Below are positions 14,001 to 20,900 of a stretch of DNA of 64,000 nucleotides, piece after piece. This DNA comes from Bugula neritina (lineage: Eukaryota > Bryozoa > Gymnolaemata > Cheilostomatida > Bugulidae). The stretch lies in contig OZ037768.1 in NCBI GenBank assembly GCA_964035545.1, positions 1,539,501-1,603,500 on the forward strand, in the 5' to 3' direction. Each line of letters starts with the position of its first letter. Within the stretch, counting starts at the first letter, position 1. The translations under genes and the position numbers were made by a program. The notes below the pieces were generated by a model that saw only the letters and a program-made list of their open reading frames with translations, was not told the DNA's origin and ran no database searches.

Positions 14001-17000
14001 ACTCTCCATGACTCACCTCGGCTCCCTACCACCCACAAAGTACCCTATAAGGCGATGCCGAATTTCGGCGACGGCGAGACCGGCCTTACTCGGCCTCTGC
14101 TGTCTATTGTAGACACTGCAATGGAGTGTGATGAGGTAGAAGTCAGTCGAGTCGACTCCCCCCCTCCACCAGCTCCCGTGACGGCTCCTTGCAGCCCGCG
14201 GGTCGCCACAGACCGGACTGAGGTGCTATCCACCATGAATAGTGACCCTGTCGCCAACCCAGTTGAGCTACAATTAGCCGCCGGGGAGGAACAGGGAATA
14301 CTATGCGGTGTGCCCTCCTCTACTCGAGCTGAAGACAGTGACACCCCCACCTTGGCTCTACCCCAGGCACTGGTCGCCCGCCAGTCCTGGGTCTCTCGCG
14401 ACACTAATCAGCAGATTAGTGAAGCATGCGGGGCAGCGGGCAACCGCATCTGCCGGCAATGTCGGAGGAAATTCTCCTCCTCCCGGCGGTTGCGTGTTCA
14501 CGCCCCCCAACATTTCATCAATGTATTCTGCCCTTGCGGCGAATACTCCTACCAGCGGGATTATGTGCTGCGCCACCAGCGCATCTCGCGCTGCCACTCA
14601 GGTCACGTGTTCACCGTGGATCAGGCCACATTTCCGGAGTTCCGGGACCTCATCCTGCCGCACGTCGCGGACCCCCACAAGCGTGCCACCCTCGGCCAAG
14701 GGTTTCCGGCGTGCAGAGCAATTCAAGAAGAAGACGGAGAACCCGCCGCCGCCCTCCAACCAGCAGCCACCCAGCCTCTTCGGGTCATGCTGACAAGGGT
14801 CGGGGATGGTGCCAGACCCGGTACATCGGACCTGGACCCCCGCTCCTCGGCGGCAAGCAGACACCACCCAGAGCACAGACAACACCCGGAGCGCAACACA
14901 CTCCGCTCCCGACCGCAACTAGAAGAGGAGGTGCGCCACTTACGGCGCCGCGTGGCACGGTGTGAGGAAGATCTGACACAATTGCGACGACGACTGATCC
15001 GGCTGGAACGACGTCAGACCGACAACGACGATGGGACATGGAGGGAGTGAGACCCGCCTCTCCCTGACTGGTGGCATGACAATTCTCTGTTATACATATT
15101 CGTTGCCCCTTATACTATGTACTTGGTGTTATGTTTTGTTTTGTTTCTTTGTTCTCTCTCTTCTGTTTTTTTTTTTGTTTTGTTTATTGTCCGTCTCATT
15201 GTTATTATGTTATTATTCGCCCTCGTATCGGAAAGCACGCTTTCCGATAGGGGGTGTGTGTGATAGATTATGCCTTGGTTTATTCTTTTGTTCAATAATG
15301 TTAATTGGGGTCCGAAATTCGGAGTTCCGAATTTCGGCTTGACCGAAGATCGGTTCCCCCGATCTTCGGGCCTGCCGAATTTCGGAGCTACCGAACTTCG
15401 GGCCACACACACAAAAGATTCTTTGTTTTATGTTCTTTTGTTCGCTGTATATAAAAGCAGGCGAGTTACGGTGTAAAGCCAGTCTACTACTGGAGCTCGC
15501 CTGGACAAGTTGACATTATTTTTCTAATACAATAAACATTTGGAACTCTACTACTTCAACCTATCTTGTTCTGCACTAAGTTACATTCAACCCACAAGTT
15601 TATCACAATATGTTAGTATTAAAGCGCCAACATGATATCTTTTTAGAAATGTTTGAGCTGGTGATGAGCGCTCACAGGAAGTATCATGAAAACACATCAA
15701 TAGCCTGTGAACACTCGCCCAATATGTTTCACCGAAAGACGGTTCAGTCTTCGAAAGCTAAATACACCATGCCAACTAGCAGCAAAGGGCCAGCACTAAA
15801 ATTGGGAGTTTTCTCCACCGAAGACGAGGAGACAATGGCTAGTGTTAGCGATTATAAACAAAATGGCAGCACAGATATTTCAGAAAAACCTAAATTTGTA
15901 ACCATGTATGATGATCGTGTTGTTAAATCCAACCTTAACCTTCCGAGAGCATGCCGATCAATGCCAGTTATTGATGTGCCAAACATCCCTACTAATATGA
16001 CATCAACAAAGTTTTCGTCTGAGGTAAGCTTCTTTGTTTTACATTTTTTTGTGAAAAATGTGTAGCGTCATTCCAGAGTAGGTTAGTTATGCTTTCAACA
16101 CTTCATTACCCTTAATCAACAATTCTATATTTATATATGTTTTATTATGTGAAGGTATTCATCACTATTACATTATATACTGCATATATGAAAGTTTCGA
16201 GTGAATATAGAGACAGGAAATTAGGTCAGAAGTAGCTTCAAAAAACAAAAAGCATTTTAAAAGTATATTGGTAGCAAATTTTTAATGTAGCAGACCGGTA
16301 GAATTTGCTGCTTAAGTTCTCAGTATACTTTTTCTTGTTGAAATATTTAATAGACGGCAATAAACCAAAAGGTTTTCAAAGAATTCATCCAACCCTCAGT
16401 TCTTGAAAGTAACACCACAAACAATGCCCGTCAACATGACCAAGTACGAGTCAAAACACGGCCAAGCAAAAGGCCCAAAAGTCTAACAGCCAAATGTTTC
16501 CCCGGACAGCAAGACAAGGTTGTATCCTCGGAGCAAGTAGAGTTATCTGATGCCAACACGGAGTCCATGTTTGGACACGGTCACGCCCACATCATGCCGA
16601 AATCATTCTCTTCCGTCGCATATATGGTCATGTTGGGTGACGGTTTACACCGCTTCACTGATGGCTTAGCTATAGGTGAGTTGCACTCTTAGCACTAACG
16701 AGTAGCGTAAGATGGGGAACATAGTTCATATTTAAGTTGACAATTTTTAGGCACAGCATTTGCTAACTCACTGAGTGGAGGTTTGAGTACAAGTATAGCT
16801 GTTTTGTTCCATGAACTTCCACATGAGCTGGGTGAGTACATACCTACCTCTAATCACACGTCTGCATGAGTGTGTGCTAACTCAATGTTGAATATTTAAA
16901 TGAGAATTAACGAGATAATAATCTAAATCTTATTGGCTGGGAGAGTCAGACATGGAAAAACAAGACTTTGTTACTCATCTATCAATGTATTGGAGGATCT

Positions 17001-17547
17001 GAATATTGTTGGGTACATCATATTTACAGGCGATTTTGCAATACTTCTAAAATCAGGAATGAGTGTGAAGCAAGCTCTAGCCTGCAACCTGTTTTCCTCT
17101 TCCCTTCAACTTCTTGGCTCTGTTATTGGGTTAGCTATAGGCAGCTCCAGCTTAGAGAACAGCACAGAGTGGCTGTTTGCCTTTGCAGGAGGAATATTCC
17201 TTTATGTAGGTCTTGTGGACATGGTGAGTAGATCCGTACCTATAGACTCTGGTAGTCTATATCAATAAGCTGGTTATAGCAGTTCAACTACATCGATTTT
17301 CATATTCAGTGCCTACAGTATGTTACCATGCTGATATAAACTCTCATTTTTATTTCTATATTAAATGATTCCATATATATCAAATATACAATGATTGTTT
17401 TAGTTACCTGAAATATCTAAGATTAATAAAAAAGCACCGTGGAAGCAGCTGATGTTACAGAACGCCGGACTTCTCACCGGGATGACCATTATGCTGCTCA
17501 TTGGAATTTTTGAAACTCGCCTAGGAAATCTATTTAATAATTCGTAA
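5067..17547 (+). CDS. ZIP (SLC39) metal-ion transporter, LIV-1 subfamily, ZIP4/ZIP12-like
   Basis: Ten exons in perfect phase give about 678 aa: 5067-5372, 6203-6395, 6631-6800, 6981-7148, 7560-7641, 15647-16023, 16354-16675, 16751-16831, 17030-17223, 17404-17547. The N-terminus has a hydrophobic signal-like stretch (residues ~9-22) and an extracellular domain with the ICPLLLLQL motif typical of ZIP4/8/12/14. TM1-TM3 follow ([18 protein letters not shown]), then a long variable cytoplasmic loop with a GHGHAH cluster, then TM4 with [10 protein letters not shown] and TM5 with [11 protein letters not shown], the binuclear metal site of zinc/iron importers. HEL, rather than EEF, argues against ZIP8/14. 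TM4 carries Arg where the family has Asn (HN to HR). The fifth intron (7642-15646) contains the LTR retrotransposon. Stop TAA at 17545-17547; AATAAA at 17595-17600. Confidence 0.9.
7819..7822 (+). repeat. Target-site duplication ATAT, left copy
   Basis: ATAT lies directly left of the 5' LTR and again directly right of the 3' LTR at 15608-15611. A 4-bp duplication fits a Ty3/Gypsy integrase. The motif is low in complexity, so the match alone is weak, but the TG...CA ends place the boundary. Confidence 0.75.
7876..7965 (+). promoter_or_regulatory. U3 array of six 11-bp palindromes, 15-16 bp pitch
   Basis: Six copies of CCGAA-N-TTCGG-like boxes start at 7876, 7891, 7907, 7923, 7939 and 7955: CCGAAATTCGG, CCGAATTTCGG, CCGAAGATCGG, CCGATCTTCGG, CCGAATTTCGG and CCGAACTTCGG. 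Boxes 3 and 4 are exact reverse complements and form an 11-bp inverted repeat. The array lies about 50 bp upstream of the TATA box, where an enhancer or insulator would sit. The same array is in the 3' LTR at 15312-15401. The half-sites are not spaced like heat-shock elements. Confidence 0.8.
8012..8020 (+). promoter_or_regulatory. LTR TATA box
   Basis: TATATAAAA lies 47 bp after the palindrome array and about 75 bp before AATAAA (8095-8100). This is the expected U3 promoter layout. The equivalent in the 3' LTR is 15448-15456 and could fire into the downstream ZIP exons. Confidence 0.8.
8095..8100 (+). promoter_or_regulatory. LTR polyadenylation signal
   Basis: AATAAA in the 5' LTR; the functional copy for the element's own RNA is 15531-15536 in the 3' LTR. 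Because the element is in the same orientation as the ZIP gene, both copies could also end ZIP pre-mRNA early. Confidence 0.7.
8173..8191 (+). other. Primer-binding site, complementary to tRNA-Leu
   Basis: One base after the LTR, TGGTGGCAGCGGTGGGATT is the exact complement of the 3' end (...AATCCCACCGCTGCCA plus CCA) of animal tRNA-Leu of the AAG/TAG type, from my knowledge of that tRNA. A 19-nt match is long for a primer site and supports a tRNA-primed element. Confidence 0.85.
8218..9123 (+). CDS. gag: Retrotransposon Gag
   Basis: 301 aa, starting at the first ATG after the primer site. The N-terminal ~20 residues are Ala/Gly/Pro-rich. A Ty3-type capsid (retrotrans_gag-like) region follows, with [15 protein letters not shown] and the [11 protein letters not shown] segment near residues 45-95. 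A basic linker leads to one zinc knuckle, C-x2-C-x4-H-x4-C, starting at Cys275, for RNA packaging. Gag ends with TAA at 9121-9123, inside the frameshift hairpin. No internal stop is present. The high GC and Arg/Gly/Ala use contrast with the host exons on either side. Confidence 0.95.
   Translation: MAPGGEEATPGAAATPTLTVEALVTALRQLQGTGQAPPGDRYRLSPPTFGGDGDVEQFIREFQDVATIAEWPVPVRVLQLRACLTGRAKSFALGPDEAHILRALRARFGMTSEEASDRLQALRRDRRTSLEDHANVVERLAQAAFSQATGTERQRLVYNAFFRSINHPDLQRYWMASKVGSLDEALETGKAYFQVEELQGPRFAARQVVDEETALPAKPQVAAAATKSLEQTQLTMLMDMMKGLQATVTKLQSEQADRRAPRSRDNPVRPSLLTCWGCGVQGHVRRHCPRGQGPLNTQGSR
9087..10067 (+). CDS. pro: Retrotransposon aspartic protease (pro frame)
   Basis: This frame opens at 9087, after a TAG at 9084-9086, overlaps the last 37 nt of gag and is entered by a -1 shift, so it needs no start codon of its own. 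A basic, Pro-rich linker (coding ~9110-9540) contains an in-frame duplication. The protease follows: [13 protein letters not shown] with the catalytic Asp-Thr-Gly at 9618-9626, and ILGMPFL near 9834 as the C-terminal hydrophobic-Gly motif. It would act as a homodimer and cut Gag and Gag-Pol. The frame ends at TGA 10065-10067, after which the same frame continues open into RT. Confidence 0.9.
   Translation, partial: RPRAFKHPRLTVTSANRGPHANPIRDRTRRGEEETSTGSADTEWQRPRRSRRPQGLPDPPAVSLETRMQLEEAGWQAPRRSRRPQGLPDPPAWPLQNRFAGLPEEVVEEDSAYSQEYPKLPSRPQKTPVVSKTKRRPAVRTQVVSPPETNRSRSTQPYGSSYFLPGKISGKAATFLLDTGCTTNLLSRRLFDTLGARERASLEPYEGAHGTLADGSCIPFYGIISLPGRVRDQAIHETFIVSQLKEDAILGMPFLEKHQCHMDFQKSVVVMAGKELVCVEGRPLVGGVQVVRDCTVPGRSQATLRCRVNCKGIADLGVVEGTHGAI
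9099..9143 (+). promoter_or_regulatory. -1 ribosomal frameshift signal (slippery site plus hairpin)
   Basis: TTTAAAC at 9099-9105 is phased T TTA AAC in the gag frame, the canonical X XXY YYZ heptamer. After a 5-nt spacer, AGGCTCACGG (9111-9120) pairs with CCGTGGGCCT (9134-9143), ten pairs including one G-T, around a 13-nt loop that starts with the gag stop codon. Shifting back by one at the heptamer enters exactly the frame that carries the protease. All parts are read directly; the efficiency is unknown. Confidence 0.9.
9228..9362 (+). repeat. In-frame 42-bp direct duplication in the pro linker
   Basis: The 42 bp at 9228-9269 recur exactly at 9321-9362. The 93-bp offset is 31 codons, so the frame is kept. 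The encoded segment is Arg/Pro-rich and lies upstream of the protease core, in a region likely to be unstructured. Confidence 0.9.
10065..10071 (+). promoter_or_regulatory. In-frame TGA in CTAG readthrough context, protease/RT junction
   Basis: TGA at 10065-10067 is followed by CTAG. UGA-CUAG is the strongest known stop-readthrough motif in animal genes and resembles UGA-C contexts used by RNA viruses. The frame is open on both sides (9087-10064 and 10068-15050). A short inverted repeat, CTAGC (10068-10072) with GCTAG (10088-10092), follows. The stop could instead be an inactivating mutation. Confidence 0.65.
10068..15050 (+). CDS. pol: Retrotransposon Pol: RT, RNase H, integrase and C-terminal extension
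   Basis: This is a long open frame continuing the protease frame after the TGA. Residues here are counted from the codon at 10113 (1645 to the stop). RT spans ~95-330, with [24 protein letters not shown] and catalytic YLDD at 264-267. RNase H starts ~400 with DTDASD and has RTDHASL. Integrase has an HHCC zinc site (final CEVC at 711-714) and the catalytic triad D743, D803, E839, giving the classic D,D-35-E spacing. A GPY-type module ([10 protein letters not shown], ~970) and a Gln-rich tail follow. Metavirid Pols usually end near [15 protein letters not shown] (~1120), but this one runs on for ~500 residues. No chromodomain is seen. RT needs both the frameshift and passage of the TGA. Confidence 0.95.
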   Translation, partial: LANSLNRLDGRQELLVQCINPFTEPVQLSAGALVGKYHSIQEADVGPALETVADTQGNPLHTRRGAVPEHMADLYDGACGNCTSSTERQVLAQLLAEYSDVFSRGDRDMGLTKVISHEIPLAAGTTPIRQPTRRLGPEKEKEVSRQVQDLLDRDLIEPAHGAWSSPVVLVKKKDGSWRFCVDYRRLNSVTIQDAYPLPRIDESLDALAGSKYFSTLDLLSGYWQVPLSPDAQDKAAFITRDGLWKWKVLPFGLTSAPATFQRLMEQVLSGLHWKTLLIYLDDVIVISPDFSTHVSRLREVFDRLRAAGLKLKPSKCALLQPEVTYLGHVVGRDGVATDPEKVQAVKEWTVPRDLPELRAFLGLVGYYRQYIPGFAGVAQPLNRLTAKGVRWQWTQEEQQAFDHLKQRLMEAPILAYPDPAKEYILDTDASDHSVGAVLSQVQGGSEVVVAYYSKTLAAAEKNYCTTRKELLAVVKAVKHFRPYLYGKSFRLRTDHASLIWLCKRTEPSSQVARWLEILAEFSYRIEHRAGRKHGNADGMSRRPVENCKQCLHIEQRDGGPARLDVETELVEGTAYRWEHGHLRTETHQDGVQALHANPTLHQNVKELCRLQETLPGAVADIFRAKKEGRRPSEEQQRQGDVEFQLLCRRWDALKVSPDGLLMITLAADNRQQKRDRVVCPRALRRELIWDTHKQAHAGVSRVIRCLRLRWYWPGMTRDVRLRVRQCEVCQASKHGRPTETTGRRRLYAGRPWQVVAVDLVGPMPLSARGNTWILVLTDHFTRWADALAIPDATAPTVARTLDQHVFCYLGLPEQIHTDQGAQFQSQLMGDLCRIWGVNQSRTTPYHPQGNGVVERNNRMLGDALRSLLLGRGQEEWDVVLPQIMRAYRSTPHSTTQETPNFLMLGRETRVPEHLTYHVPAPESPVHEYVERLTEIMGKAHDALRAQQWQIRTEDSEEPPLYQVGDWVWMVSYRRRRGQSAKLQPKFVGPYCVVEVLANHTYRVERSGQVSVQSEQRLKPYHASPDAVGQAPPLLEPNRQPNQRGRVTRPREVEIVIRREAEQEQAALREQLEQQQRQEQQQQHAPEPPPLLGEDTPTRITGEGGDPPTVATEEQLAPPAPAPLERSQRARKPPGYLVDYHIGHLGLPPPSGNPSVQGHYSSLVSKFFHPPGESLQKGTVANRNSEGTRLSELSLQNSMGIPHDRVAGKNIETRGSAICTTTNPLVTRNFKAETCNRINHKLDMGITLPGNNTTNTGISLESEPPVPESDSTVINWASLDLLESSLLTEEVDVSFGEDSLNEFLLDQDIGSVTLHDSPRLPTTHKVPYKAMPNFGDGETGLTRPLLSIVDTAMECDEVEVSRVDSPPPPAPVTAPCSPRVATDRTEVLSTMNSDPVANPVELQLAAGEEQGILCGVPSSTRAEDSDTPTLALPQALVARQSWVSRDTNQQISEACGAAGNRICRQCRRKFSSSRRLRVHAPQHFINVFCPCGEYSYQRDYVLRHQRISRCHSGHVFTVDQATFPEFRDLILPHVADPHKRATLGQGFPACRAIQEEDGEPAAALQPAATQPLRVMLTRVGDGARPGTSDLDPRSSAASRHHPEHRQHPERNTLRSRPQLEEEVRHLRRRVARCEEDLTQLRRRLIRLERRQTDNDDGTWRE
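13500..15050 (+). other. Extra Pol C-terminal domain: acidic patch, C2H2 finger, leucine zipper
   Basis: In frame with integrase, with no stop between. Residues ~1260-1296 (13890-14000) alternate acidic and bulky hydrophobic residues ([20 protein letters not shown]), resembling acidic activation domains. C1447-C1450-H1463-H1467 is a perfect C-x2-C-x12-H-x3-H zinc finger. A second cluster, C1473, C1475, H1488, then C1494/H1495, follows. Residues 1603-1634 carry Leu/Val/Cys at strict 4-3 heptad spacing (nine a/d positions), a confident coiled coil. The AT-richer part (~13540-14000) differs in base composition from integrase, as if separately acquired. Function is unknown; it might instead act in targeting or RNA binding. 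Confidence 0.8.
15226..15254 (+). other. Perfect hairpin followed by polypurine tract
   Basis: TATCGGAAAGC (15226-15236) and GCTTTCCGATA (15239-15249) are exact inverted copies separated by two bases. AGGGGG (15249-15254) follows as a short polypurine tract, four bases (TGTG) before the 3' LTR. The polypurine tract would prime plus-strand DNA; the role of the hairpin is unknown. Confidence 0.75.
15259..15607 (+). repeat. 3' LTR
   Basis: 349 bp, matching the 5' LTR throughout on direct reading. It holds the palindromes (15312-15401), TATA (15448-15456) and AATAAA (15531-15536). Its right end is 39 bp from the first base of a ZIP exon. Confidence 0.97.
15608..15611 (+). repeat. Target-site duplication ATAT, right copy
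   Basis: Matches 7819-7822 on the other side of the element. Confidence 0.75.
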
Positions 17548-17909
17548 TCAAAATACTAACTTCTTTGTAAACCTACGACTCATGATAATTCAATAATAAA
17601 GCTGAAAAAACTTTATTTAAAAGTATTATTACATAATTTGTAGCATGTTGAATAACATGATGCAATGCTTTCAATATTCTTTAAAAACAATATGATTTAT
17701 TTTTTACACATGAACTAAAAATAATTTACGAAATTCCATGCAACTGGTAACAGCTGTAGCAACTTTGACAAAAAAAACCAATATAATTTTTTAACGCCAG
17801 CTGTCAATAAAAATTTATTCATAAGGAAATTGTTTCCCATGAAGAAAAAAAACAGTACATTTTGTTAATTAAATAAAAATTACTAAAAATATAGAACCGG
17901 CAGAATAAC
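17548..17909. other. Convergent 3' ends of ZIP and STRAD genes
   Basis: This 362-bp AT-rich interval separates two tail-to-tail genes. AATAAA on the + strand at 17595-17600 serves ZIP. TTTATT (AATAAA on the - strand) occurs at 17611-17616, ~17696 and ~17813 and could serve STRAD; if the first is used, the two 3' UTRs overlap. Confidence 0.65.
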
Positions 17910-20900
17910 CTAAAATTCCCATTGCAAATCTGTAAGAGTGGCTGAAGCTAGCTGGTCGGTCATGCTGGATACGGCACCCATTTCTGTTTGATTCTCCAGA
18001 ACGCTGGATGTTAGTGGGGTCAGGGGTTCCAGCATCTTAGGCAGCTGGCTAAAACTAACTTGTTCTGTCTGTTTAAAAAATTTGTGGTTCAACAGTTCTT
18101 TGGCAGTTGGCCTGAAATAGTCAGTACATTCTCTATACTATGCTGCCAAGTCCATGTTTGTGCAAAGTTGTAAAACTCTCAAAATATTTGAAATAAAGGA
18201 CTATGATGACATAGTTACTGAAGTAAAGTACTATGTTGACCTAGTTACTGAAGTGAAGTACTATATTGACCTAGTTACTGAAGTAAAGTACTATGTTGAC
18301 TTAGTTACGAAAGTAAAGTACTACGTTGACCTAGTTAGAGTAACTACCTCTCATCTGGAGAATAAGAACAACATTTCTCCGCAAACTCATGGAAGTCGGT
18401 AGAGAATGTTCTAGAATGGTAAACTTCACTGTCGTTAGAGAAAGACGTATTTGAGCTGTCCAACAATCTAGGTCTGTTTCCTTCTAATTTCTCATATAAA
18501 ATCTTAAAATATAAATTCAATGACTGCGTAAAACTCACCCAAACCATTGAAGACTGACAAGGCAAACACGTTGCAATGTCAGACAACTCCTGGAGCTTTT
18601 AACCCTAATAATAATTAACTTATTGTTTTCAAGGCAAGCTATTGATCTAATATAAAAACTTTGTATTGAGACTAGAAAATGTCACAACATTTTTTCATAG
18701 ATTATATCAACGACAAGAAATGTCAGCAAAATTCGGAATTTGATGAAAAATATTTCTTGTGATCATAAATATGTTTATATTACAAAGTAATTGAAAAATA
18801 GCATCAAACTTTGTTTATTTACAGAAAACACGTTATATTATATTGGTGGCTGCTGTTGTTCACCTCATAGCTCTTTAGGTTAGCGAAAGGTGTGTGCCCA
18901 TTGGCCAGTTCACAAGCCACAACTCCTAAGCTATATATATCAGACTTCTGATCATACCCATGTAGATCCTGAAATAAAATGGAACACAAGTCTAAAAGTT
19001 TTGCAAAAGGTTACAAGAAAACACATTTGAATTTGTAAGTTCCAATGGTATGGCATTATGATTACTTTATAAAACGTGCATTTCAATAAGCATGATACCA
19101 ATTGGTTTTACTCTGAAATCAAAGTTTTATGGAGAAATTTGATGAAATACGTGAAACAGACGAGAGAATCAAATAGCAGTGTCATGTAACCTTGGCAGCA
19201 ACATAAATGATGCCTGAAAGTCATCCAAAGTCTCTCACTAAGGCAAAAGACTAAAAATTTTTGCATCAACTAAGCTATTAACTTTTTCACATTTACAAAC
19301 AAACCAAAACTATACAAATTGCATTTAGTAATTTTATTGTATAAGGTAGTAAATAATCATAGAGAATGTTATCTTAAATGTGATTGGTTCACCTGTCCGA
19401 GCAGCTCTGGACTGTAGTAGTTGATTGCTTTATCAGAATTAGTTGGGAAATGCCAACATTTGTTTTCCACCAGACCGAATCTCTCTAGTATGTAACAGTT
19501 TCGTAAGCCGGAGATGACTACTTGGCCGGTTTCAGACACGAGTATATGGCTGGCACGGAGAGATCTGTAACATTAATATAAGTATAGCTAGTACACTGCA
19601 CATTACTATAGTATAGCTAGTACACTGTACACTACTATAGTATAGCTAGTACACTGTACACTACTATAGTATAGCTAGTACACTGTACATTACTATTAGT
19701 TGTTACTGCCTGCACTTCCAACCTAATCTTTAAGTTGAAGCAATAGCAAAGTCTCGCAAGGCTCTTCTGCTAAAAGCATTCTAAGTTTCTGTGAATATTT
19801 TGAAAAATTGAAACTTAATATTTTAAGATATATGCTAAAAATAGACACAAATGCTATTAATTAAACAATGCAATTCTCAAAGTATAATACGAAACTTGTA
19901 TTTTCCTGCAAAAGTTTTCATGTAGTTTAATGGACCTCAACCGCAAGTCACAAAAGACAGTTGAGAATGTTATTATTTTCAAGGTAAAACTTTGACTTTA
20001 ATAATATAAAAAAATCCGACAATTTTTAACCCATCATTCAGGTTAGAAATAAGGGAGCAGCCGTGGTCTAGGGGTTTAAAGTGTTTGCCTAGTAAGCACG
20101 AAGTCATGGGTTCGAACTCCAACAAAGGCCATTGCTGATGTTAGGAAGAGCATCCAGTTATAATTGCTCCTGTGCCTCATCTGAATAAGTCTTTAACCCG
20201 GTTTAACAAAAACCCCTTTCCATCAGGGGGTTTCTCACAGAAATGGCAATTATAAACTTGTGTGAGCTTTAGGTTAGAAATAAAAAAATGGTTGTGTTTT
20301 AGAAAAATCCTAATATTAATAACAGACCACTTCACGCTATACATTATGTTACCTGTGAATAATTCCACACTCGTGGAGGTAGACCAACGCTTCCAGAACC
20401 TGTTTTAGAATCAGTGCAATAGCGAGTTCGGGGAGTCCAAACTGAAAGCGAGCTTGCATTATGTCCATACAGGAGCCATAGCCCTGCAGGGGCATCACAA
20501 CCCACAGCGTATCCTCACTGAGAAACGTGGAGAAGCACTCCAGAATGTGTGGACAGTTGAAGAGTCTATGCATTGCTATCTCATGCTGTAAATTACAACT
20601 CGGCATACCAATATACACATAACATTGACGCTAAGCACTTGTCTATAACGTGTCACAAGAATCAATGTAATTAAATTTTTTCATAACTAATTCAATTAAT
20701 TATCTTGTGACTTGAAACTTTTTATAACATCAAAGAGAGTTGACTGAAGATAGTTGCATCAGAAACAGGGTTTCATGATATCGAATCGCAAATCTATCTA
20801 AATGCAAAATTACGTGTTAGAATTTAGCTCTGCAGTATACAGAACACTATGAGTGTTAGAATAAGTAGAATATAAAGCTTTTAATGACACAAAGGAGAGC

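Larger units (their letters stand above)
7823..15607 (+). mobile_element. Complete Ty3/Gypsy LTR retrotransposon, 7.8 kb, young
   Basis: The element is 7785 bp long. Its 349-bp LTRs start TGTGATA and end TATCACA (7-bp inverted ends) and are flanked by ATAT duplications. Internal order: tRNA-Leu primer site, gag, -1 frameshift signal, protease, in-frame TGA, RT, RNase H, integrase, then a long extra domain, polypurine tract, 3' LTR. RT-RNaseH-integrase order and DASD RNase H identify Ty3/Gypsy rather than Copia. There is no chromodomain and no envelope-like ORF with signal peptide or membrane anchor. Read by eye, the LTRs show no difference, so the insertion is recent. It sits in an intron of the ZIP gene in the sense direction and is visibly GC-richer than the surrounding DNA. 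Confidence 0.97.

Noticed and set aside
14308-14965. Other-frame open reading frames of 160-180 codons inside the Pol extension
   Set aside because: The main frame has zinc-finger and heptad patterns; GC-rich DNA leaves shadow frames open.
8218-15050. Envelope gene, i.e. an infectious errantivirus-type element
   Set aside because: No ORF with signal peptide, furin-like site or membrane anchor; the extra domain is in the Pol frame and soluble in character.
20053-20125. A functional tRNA gene at the SINE head
   Set aside because: A and B boxes are present, but the anticodon arm is degenerate and target duplications bound a 218-bp SINE.
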